From the NCBI GenBank assembly GCA_024195585.1, contig SWBL01000188.1, positions 1 through 64,000 of the forward strand: a DNA stretch of 64,000 nucleotides, given 5' to 3'. The stretch comes from Aureobasidium sp. EXF-3400. Taxonomy: Eukaryota; Ascomycota; Dothideomycetes; Dothideales; Saccotheciaceae. The position numbers were made by a program, and so were the translations under genes. The notes under the pieces were generated by a model. The model did not search any database, had not been told where the DNA came from, and saw nothing but the letters and a program-made list of their open reading frames with translations. Shown one piece after another: positions 57,134 to 64,000 of this stretch (the first letter of the stretch is position 1; every line of letters starts with the position of its first letter).

Positions 57134-57900
57134 GTCTACGCAACCTTGGCAGGCTTTCTCGCGCTGGTCGTCTTGCAGCTGAGGCTGTTCGTCTCGGACG
57201 CTGCATTGTCTGTACACACATCAGCCTATGACCACAGAGCTAGTTTCGGAAGGAATCTCACCGCGACCGCTCATCTTTTGAGCACGATTCGTCAGGCTGC
57301 ATTGGCTGGCTCAGTCTACCGAGGATACCAAGATAGCGAGGTGGCATCGTCCCGGTGGAGATCAGATGAAAGCGAAATTCTCAAGTGGTGCTTTGAGCAA
57401 GATAATCAAGCGATTTGGTGCAAAAGCTCTGGTGATGTGACAGTGGCACGCTTTGACGCGACTTGGAATGAATGATAGGACCTCGGAGCAAGAAGGTAGT
57501 CCAGTGTGACTTCTGATGGCTGCTAGTGAGTGAAAGTGCGTTGTGTGGAGAGAGTGAAGTAGTAGTGTCACGTAGAGTAGGACTGGTTTCCTAGAAGTGC
57601 TCGGCGTGTTGACGGATAATTCTGTTCACAAGGTGCTTCGAGGCTCAGTGGTAAAGACTGAAAGTCATCAGAATTGCTTTCACTAGCGCTCGCAGGTGAT
57701 ACGCTTCAGCATACACTAACGATCACATTTTCTTGTATCCAACTTTCTTCTGTTTCTTTCATCACCTTTTCTCCACCCCATACCTTTCTCCTATATCTTT
57801 CCTCTCATTTGCCATTCTTCCACCCACTCTTATCTATCTGATCTGTGTGCTGGCCGTACTTGGTATCGGACAGAGCTATCTGACAACCGAAGCTTCCACG
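57134..57900. other. divergent promoter region
   Basis: Region between the coiled-coil gene (minus) and the Hsp70-like gene (plus). Plus-strand frame 57146-57475 is mostly a shadow. Near 57260-57275 a minus-strand ATG followed by a GTGAGA donor may be the true first exon of the coiled-coil gene, but the phase does not close. Confidence 0.45.
57739..57845 (+). promoter_or_regulatory. pyrimidine-rich tract before the Hsp70-like gene
   Basis: A long C/T-rich stretch on the plus strand ends about 60 nt before the 57901 ATG. CT-rich tracts just upstream of the start are common in transcribed fungal promoters, where they mark transcription start regions. No TATA box or heat-shock element could be named with confidence. 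Confidence 0.45.
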
Positions 57901-59823
57901 ATGCAACCTTCAGACATGTCTCAAGATCGTTTGATCGTTGGTTTGGACTTTTTACCTACGGTGGCAGCCAAGAGACTGCTGATGAGATTGAAGTCATTAC
58001 AAAGCAAGTGTTAAAGGCACTTCGCAATTCACGTGATGACGAACTATCGTAGCTGGCCTGGATCAAACAACATCACTTCCGAAAAGGTTCCTTCCGAATT
58101 GACCTACGAGTCGACACCATCTGGCGCTGGCGTGAAACGGACATCTTCTGGCAATCCGATCATCACCAAAGACCCTCCTCGCTGGGGCTTTCAAATCAAG
58201 CCGAACGAATCTCGCCTGCGTTGCATGAAACTTCTTCTCGACCGCCACCAAAAATTCCCTTCTTACGTTTCCAGACAAGACCTTAGTAACTTGCTTGTGC
58301 ACTGGGACAAGTCAGCCGAACAAGCTGTGTCTGACTATTTGACTGCACTTTACAGTCATGTTAAGAAACGATTCGAGAAACGATTCCCTATGATGATGGC
58401 AACCATACAAATTGACATTGTGATCACAGTGCCAGCCGTCTGGTCCGACGCAGCCAAGGATGCGACCATGAGAGCAGCCATGAAAGCCGGAATGGGCAAA
58501 AATTCGTTCATGGTCAGCGAGCCGGAGGCTGCCGCTATCTACGCTATCAAGTCAATCGACGTACAGAAAAAGCTCTGCATGGCAGGCGATAACTTCATCA
58601 TATGTGACTGTGGAGGTGGTACGGTCGATCTGGCTTCGTAATTCTGTCCATGAAACTGCTCTTGCTTCGAAATCACTGACAATGTTTTTCTCAGTTCCGA
58701 AGTTTCTTCCGTCTCTCCACTGCGCTTGAAAGAATCGGCTCCAGGGATTGGAGCACTCTGCGGCAATGTGTTCCTCAACCTCAAGTTTCAGGATCTGGTC
58801 AGGCGTCGTATGGGAACAGAAGAATTTCAGACATTTTGCGACAAAAGTCCATCTGCTTGGGCTGTCGCGCACAAGTACTTTGAGGACTATGTCAAGCGCA
58901 ACTTTGACCCAATGGACTCTGAAACGGAGTTCGACGACAGCCAGTTCAACGTTCCATTCCCAGGTGTGGCAGACAACCTTGCGGCTGGGATCGTTGGGTC
59001 CTTCATCACTCTCACCAACGCTGACGTTTCGGAGATCTTCCGCCCACTTGTCGACAAGGTAATCGAGCTGATCGAAAGGCAACGTAATATGCTAGCTGCT
59101 CACAATAAGAGCGCCAAGGGCCTCATCCTGGTAGGAGGCTTCGGAACTTCCGCTTATCTCTATCGCTGCTTGAAGACACGCCCCGCCGATGAGGATCCTC
59201 CACCCACCTACATTCTTTCGAATCAGCAGTCAGAGCCGGCGATCGAGGAGGGGTCCAGATTCATCATCATGCAGCCCGAACACTCTTGGACGGCGGTGGT
59301 CATAGGCGCTGTCTTGGCAGGACGCGATCAAGACCTTGTGGTCAGCCGAAAAGCAAGACGCCACTACGGAGTAGCCTGCAGCGAAAAGTGGAACCCCTCG
59401 AAACATTCGCTTAAGAACCGGTTCACCGATCGCATCACCAAGGAGCTTAGAGCAAGGAACCAAATCACCTGGTACGTGGTACGAGGACAGAATATGCCAA
59501 GCGATGAACCAGTGGTAGTCGAGATGACCGAAGACTTCTTGCCAGGCGAACGATACGGACCCGCAAGCAGTATCGAGATCATTGTCAGTGACGCGGAGAT
59601 GCCTCCCCAAGAGTATGAGCTGACCACCGACACACGCATTCTTTGCGCACTAAGTACGGATCCGAAGCCCATCCCCGCAAAGTACTACAAGAAACGAGTG
59701 GCACACGGCCAGACGTACTACCGTCTTGAACAACACTTTGGCATGAGTTTTGACGGACGTTTGGTATTCGACCAGAGGATTGATGGCACAGTCTACAGCA
59801 GTGTTCAAGCAGTCTACACATAA
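57901..59823 (+). CDS. Hsp70-like ATPase, frameshifted in the first phosphate loop
   Basis: Exons 57901..58003, 58053..58637 and 58695..59823. The product belongs to the fungal Hsp70/actin-fold ATPase group: Leu-Ile-Val-Gly-Leu-Asp-Phe start, Glu-Val-Ile-Thr-Asn-Trp-Pro-Gly after the first join, Val-Pro-Ala-Val-Trp, Glu-Pro-Glu-Ala-Ala-Ala, the second phosphate loop Cys-Asp-Cys-Gly-Gly-Gly-Thr-Val-Asp-Leu, and the adenosine motif Leu-Val-Gly-Gly-Phe-Gly. No classical peptide-binding domain follows; the C-terminal 200 residues are a fungal extension. In the first phosphate loop the expected Gly-Thr-Thr codons are missing: after Asp-Phe only five bases precede the Tyr-Gly-Gly codons, so four bases appear deleted and the frame shifts. 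The first intron is GC-AG. The remaining 1.8 kb are intact, so either a very recent pseudogene or a sequence error. Confidence 0.8.
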
Positions 59824-59852
59824 AGCGCAAACTCAAGGTCCAAACGCTTGCA

Positions 59853-60326
59853 ATGAGTTCACGCAAGAATGGGGATTCATATCTCATCATGTTACACTAC
59901 GGAGATGCCATCAAGAGGATCATTATGGACAGGAAAGTCATCTGGAACAAGATTTTGGCAAGCAGAGTCGGAAGAGAGAGAGGGGGCATACTATCCAGCC
60001 AAAAAAGAGTTCACGCCATGGCAGTATTGGATGCAGAGAAAGCGGGGCGAGCAGTCGACACGATTGCTTCATGGCCTTATCAACAAGTGATATTTATAAG
60101 AAGACAAAATCTCACTGATCTTATTGTTCACCAAATTGCGAAGCAACATCGAAGACAAAACGACCATTATGAGAATGTGTCAGATTCTTGCAATACTCAT
60201 GTCGCCACCACTGTCTGCCTGGGGGCCATCGTTGGATTCCCGAAGGAGACCATGCTCATATTACGAATGCGGTCTCGATATTCCCACCGTGAGGGCAGTC
60301 AATGCCTTGCCAGTGCAATAATCTAG
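59853..60326 (+). CDS. doubtful 157-codon open frame
   Basis: It begins with ATG 30 nt after the Hsp70-like stop codon and encodes a basic, Arg/His/Ile-rich chain with no motif. Such closeness on the same strand is more consistent with the 3' untranslated region of the Hsp70-like gene than with a separate gene in a fungus. Listed because no other interpretation fills this interval. Confidence 0.15.
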   Translation: MSSRKNGDSYLIMLHYGDAIKRIIMDRKVIWNKILASRVGRERGGILSSQKRVHAMAVLDAEKAGRAVDTIASWPYQQVIFIRRQNLTDLIVHQIAKQHRRQNDHYENVSDSCNTHVATTVCLGAIVGFPKETMLILRMRSRYSHREGSQCLASAII

Positions 60327-60656
60327 TTGAGGTAGGTCTCGACCAGGCTCTTTCGCCTTTGTTGATGGTTTCGCTGTGACTAGAACACGGCACAATCTTT
60401 GCCGTCGAGTTTGTCATTGCGATGAGTGTTTTTCGATGGGCAATCAGTGAGATGATCGGGACTCTGTAGTTTCAGGTACTCAATCTTCAATTTGCTTCTT
60501 GCCTCGTTGCAGATGCAGCCACTACATCCATGGTGGATGAGCCGGGATGCTGTATCTGATCTCTGTTCCCGCCGGTGATCGTACGAGCTTTCAGATCACC
60601 GTTACAAAAGACGGCACTATCATGATCAGAAGTCTGGATCCAGCGCAAATGAAATT
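60327..60656. other. intergenic
   Basis: No supported gene. A 60-codon plus-strand frame at 60547-60729 overlaps the 3' end of the minus-strand model that follows. Confidence 0.45.
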
Positions 60657-61157
60657 CTACAATTCGATCTTATCATGCTTTTGTTTGCGCTTGTCATTTT
60701 GTCCCTTAGCACGGTCGTGGCTGGGATAGATGATATCAACCATGCTGCTTCTGCGCAACGTGAATCTCCGTCGGTCCAAGCTTCCACAGCCAGTCGTGAG
60801 CAGATAGCTCAGCTCCTCAACCTGATGGTGATCTGGTCCAGCTAGGCAAAGATGACCGAAGTACCGTCCGGGAGCCAGCGCATGCTTTGTACGATGGCAA
60901 TGTTTCGTGACATGGACGACAGTACCTGCATCAACAAGCCAGGCGCAGATATTATGCACGCTGAACTTCGGCAGCTTCTCGTATCGGAGCTCTAGGAGCA
61001 TTATATGGTTCAGAGGATGTTTGCCACCAGGCATAGGTACGCTCTGGCTCTTCTTTTCCGGCCTTATCATCTACTTACGAGCTTTCCCAGGCACAAATGT
61101 CTGGGTTTGGCGGTGCTCCCCGTCGACGAGTCGATATGACGGAGCAGATACGTACAT
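60657..61157 (-). CDS. small hypothetical protein, two exons
   Basis: Model: complement(join(60657..60991,61079..61157)), 137 residues. An ATG at 61157 opens a 79-nt exon ending at a consensus GTAAGT donor; the acceptor CTCCTAG ending at 60992 restores an open frame (Leu-Arg-Tyr-Glu-Lys-Leu-Pro-Lys-Phe), with an 87-nt intron. The product is His/Arg/Leu-rich with two Cys-His pairs and a basic C-terminus. No domain is recognised. A GTACTG site after Leu-Val-Asp-Ala could start another intron, so the C-terminal half is uncertain. Confidence 0.35.
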
Positions 61158-62554
61158 GAATGCTTTTGTATGAGTATATCATCAAATCCCCTTGGATGCA
61201 CCAGTTCTCTCTGGTTCAATGACTCGAAAGCCATAGTACAGGTTGTAGTTGTTATCGAACACTTCCAAAGACTTGCCTTGTGGCGAAGCTTTCAAGACAT
61301 CATACTTGTACTACCTGGTGCTCGAAGCAAAGCAAGACATGCAGCCATGTTGTTAGGATTGTTGTGGCTCGACCTCCGAGCGACGTAGCTTAGCCAGTGG
61401 CGCAGACACGATTCTATTTTCCGTGTCCCATCAAACCAGTGACTTACTCGGCTTCGTCAATCAACTCAGAACTGAAGTGCCAGAAACATGGAAGTTCAGC
61501 AACCAGCTTGAAGCACAGGCACCAGATGCAAATATCTTGGCGCATCGGTGCAGACCAAACAAAATGCTCGGGCTAGAGTTCCTCTCGACGCGTTAAGGGA
61601 ATAATATGGCTGTACTCATCATTATAAGACATTCGAGAACGCCACCAGTCGTTGTAACGAAATATCAGCCTTCGATGGATATAGCAGTATTGACAGAGCT
61701 ACTTAGACCGACTTTTGCGATACGATTCCGACGACGGCATTGGAGGGAGGCTTGGGCCTATCTAACATAGTACATGCTACACTCAAGGATAGTATCTTTC
61801 ACGAGGTAGACCTACGAGCTATCAGCCGTATACCAGCAACCCTACGCTCAGGTCCCGCATCAATGCCCGCGGTATGAGGACGTTGACTATGATAATGCAG
61901 GATGCTGTCAGGACTAGGCAGCCGAGAAGGCACCGAAGGTCGCTCTGACGGATGCGCCGAAGCGATCCTCACGCAAATTCGGGAAGCCGGACAATTGTTT
62001 ACATGATGCCAAGAGCATCTTGAGATAATTTCAAAGAAACAGGTATCCCACTCGCCAGACCGCCGATAGTACTTGATGTCTGCCAGACAATTACGCCGGA
62101 AGATGGAGCAAGAAGGCTCGGCTACGTTATTTGTGTTGAGCAACGAAATGTTCCAGGTTCTCAGGTAAGTCCAGCATGACACACTCCAGCAATAGGCCTG
62201 CCGGTGATGAGGATCCGCAAAAGCCGTGATTTGGTGTAAGTGATGAGCGCACCGCATTGGGTAGTATCTCCTGTGGGTAGACAGCTCTGTTGTCAGCAGT
62301 CAACATCGTAAAGATGCATCTACATCTGAATCCTTCTGCAAACTCTGCCGATGATAATAAAAAGCTTGTCAAGCAAGTCTCGATTCGTGTTTCTCTAAGT
62401 GCTCCGTCTCGCAATCAACCACTGGAATTGCATCCTTGATCCCTGTTTTTGGACCTTCAAGTGTTCTCATGGAAAAGAAAGAAACTTCCCTACCTGACCC
62501 TTTCTTGCTGTGTGCTAGAAGACTGATGAAGTCTCGTGGCTGATCTCTCACCAG
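61158..62554. other. intergenic with weak open frames
   Basis: Minus-strand frames 61799-62257 (152 codons, Cys/Arg/His-rich) and 62127-62414 (95 codons) overlap in different registers. The end of the second (Pro-Gln-Glu-Ile-Leu-Pro-Asn-Ala-Val) is protein-like and may be a decayed exon. Plus-strand frames 60907-61173 and 61170-61388 are unconvincing. Confidence 0.4.
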
Positions 62555-63420
62555 CTAGCTATCAGAGTCGAACTCCGAACTTGAGCTTGAATCCAAGGTA
62601 AGGTCGATGTCTGGCGAGAACGAACTAGCTCTTTGCTCGTTGTTTGAACGTCGCTGGAGTGATGACACTGAGGTACGGTATATGCTGTCAGCGATTGATG
62701 AGCAGGGCTGATGTTGATTGGAATGCACGTGGACAAGTTTACATAGTTTCGCGTCTCCTGAGGCGATTTTGCTTAGCATGCTGGCGCCAGACTGCCGGCG
62801 GTTCGACTTGTTGGCCGCGATAACATCTACCATAAACTCGCAATGCCACTTGTTGATGCTCTCCGCGGGTAGAAGATTGTGACGCGCTTCTTCCTCTGCT
62901 AGCAGACGGCGCAACCCTCCGACATCACTCGAGTTTGGCGGATTCTTGTAGATGCGGTTGACGACTTCGAGAGTGAGAGATCTGGTTTTTTGTATGTAGC
63001 TCACAAGCATGGAGATAGCATCATTCAGAAGCTCGCGTGCATCTCTCCTGTCCGCAAACACAATCAGGTCGACGATGTGCTCATCGAAGCGTTGTGAACC
63101 TTGGAGAGCCCTTCGGATGTCTTGAGAATCGAGGTGGCGTTGTAAGAGCCATGCGACATAGGTGCGGAATATTGTAGGGTCCTCGTCCTCCAGTTTGATG
63201 GTCTGAGTTTGGCCCTCTTTGAACTGACCGTTCAGAGCGGCCTCAAAGTACTTCGAAGATTCACAAAGCAGCCTCTTCGACACGTAGAAGACCTGAGCGT
63301 GTGGCGTGTGACCGACGGTGATCGTGGCAGGGGGTGCGGAACATGCGTCTCTGTTTCAATACATTAGGTTCCATCAAAATAGATGACATGAGTAATATTG
63401 ATGACACACCTGAAAGTCAT
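62555..63420 (-). CDS. BTB/POZ-domain protein
   Basis: Model: complement(join(62555..63350,63410..63420)), 268 residues. The first exon is only 11 nt (ATG plus two codons and two bases), followed by a 59-nt intron (GTGTGT donor, AACAG acceptor) whose phase closes. Residues about 10-110 form a BTB fold: Ile-Thr-Val-Gly, Val-Phe-Tyr-Val-Ser-Lys-Arg-Leu-Leu-Cys, Ser-Ser-Lys-Tyr-Phe-Glu-Ala-Ala-Leu, Phe-Lys-Glu-Gly, Ile-Lys-Leu-Glu-Asp-Glu-Asp-Pro, then Phe-Arg-Thr-Tyr-Val-Ala-Trp-Leu-Leu. A helical region with Ile-Tyr-Lys-Asn-Pro-Pro follows, and the tail is acidic and Ser-rich. In fungi such proteins are numerous; BTB folds can dimerise or bind cullin-3, but the partner here is unknown. No kelch, zinc-finger or ankyrin partner domain is present. 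Confidence 0.85.
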
Positions 63421-64000
63421 TGTGCTTCTCAACTTGGTCGCCGCGACAGAACCTTTTCTTGCCTTTCTTTGGTGTGACCTGTCTGTCTCTGTTCAAGATC
63501 GTTCAGAAGCGTGTATGATGATTGGGTAGAATGCTAGGAGGCGCTTATTCCAGCCGTTGTTGCTGTTACATTCGGTCCGGCTCCGAAAGCGTCAATGGTA
63601 CAGACGGTGTGGGGTGTGATCTTAGCTCACTCGCTCTGAGGAAATGAAGTGCCAGAGCAGACTGCAGTAAGGCGGCTTGCGCCTGTGAAGGAACAAGGTG
63701 AGAAGATCAGAGAAAAAGAATGCGTCTGATGGCGAGCCGATTGCTCCATCAGTAGCAGGATGGCAGAAAGAAGTAGATTGAGTTCTTGAAAGCTTTCGTG
63801 TGATACTGCACAACAAGCATGGGAACATACGGGTACGGAGGGTGAAGCTGCCAGTGATGCATGGATCTTGAGAAATGTTGCCGCGGACGAATCACCACGC
63901 GATAACTAGCAATACTCGTATCTGACCCCGCAAGTCTCAGCTGTTGCCGTCTGATGCTTATCACCAAGCATACGATGAGTGAGCGTCTTTTCACTGCCAG
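63421..64000. other. window end, no supported gene
   Basis: Upstream side of the BTB gene. Minus-strand frames 63622-63828 and 63749-63994 have no motif. A gene could start beyond the window edge. Confidence 0.45.

Noticed and set aside
1..64000. Transposons, CRISPR arrays, rRNA or telomere repeats
   Set aside because: No transposase, reverse transcriptase or integrase motif, no spaced direct-repeat array, and no rRNA or telomeric repeat runs were seen on either strand.

Overview
The window looks like a chromosome segment of a filamentous ascomycete (Pezizomycotina). The genes are split by short introns, mostly 43-69 nt, with GT/AG (two GC/AG) ends and CTGAC/CTAAC-like branch points. Base composition is near neutral and both strands are used. 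The recognisable families (SAT4-type rhodopsin-like membrane protein, TmpA-like flavoprotein, fungal bZIP, MIZ zinc finger, BTB, F-box, fungal Hsp70-like ATPase, HNH-nuclease-like protein) are typical of that group. The species cannot be named from the sequence alone. Exon joins below were worked out by hand: a join was accepted when splice signals, codon phase and family similarity agreed, and the phase arithmetic closes for each model given as a full join.

Layout. 0-6.3 kb: a bZIP regulator (1.5-2.3 kb, minus) and several small unrecognised genes. 7-10.7 kb: a TmpA-like membrane flavoprotein and a membrane-anchored cupredoxin, both minus. 10.7-14.5 kb: gene-poor, with scattered coding-like fragments. 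14.5-18 kb: an unrecognised gene and a NifS-like molybdenum-cofactor-sulfurase relative. 18-23 kb: sparse. 23.4-33.2 kb: the densest part, with a secreted Ser/Thr-rich protein (plus) followed by four intron-bearing minus-strand genes: SAT4-type 7-TM protein, GNAT acetyltransferase, choline/GABA-type permease and a MIZ/SP-RING protein. 35.5-36.7 kb: an HNH-type gene broken by an in-frame TAG. 39-43.5 kb: a scrambled possible gene and a SAP-like/WGR protein. 45.3-46 kb: a short kinase-like protein. 49.3-50.2 kb: an unrecognised two-exon gene. 53.3-57.1 kb: an F-box protein, a broken leucine-rich-repeat piece and a five-exon coiled-coil gene. 57.9-59.8 kb: an Hsp70-like gene with a frameshift in its first phosphate loop. 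62.6-63.4 kb: a BTB protein.

How the genes relate. I see no classical biosynthetic cluster (no polyketide synthase, NRPS or terpene synthase) and no mobile-element gene. The mixture of expanded, fast-evolving families (BTB, F-box, MIZ, HNH-like, Hsp70-like, kinase-like), long empty stretches and at least two disrupted genes suggests an accessory, slowly decaying compartment rather than a core syntenic block. The permease, GNAT, SAT4 and MIZ genes share a strand but each has its own upstream gap, so they look like independent transcription units. No undescribed multi-gene system stands out. The most interesting items are the WGR protein without a PARP domain, the frameshifted Hsp70-like gene, the stop-interrupted HNH-like gene and the unusual exon structures (two GC-AG introns and an 11-nt internal exon).
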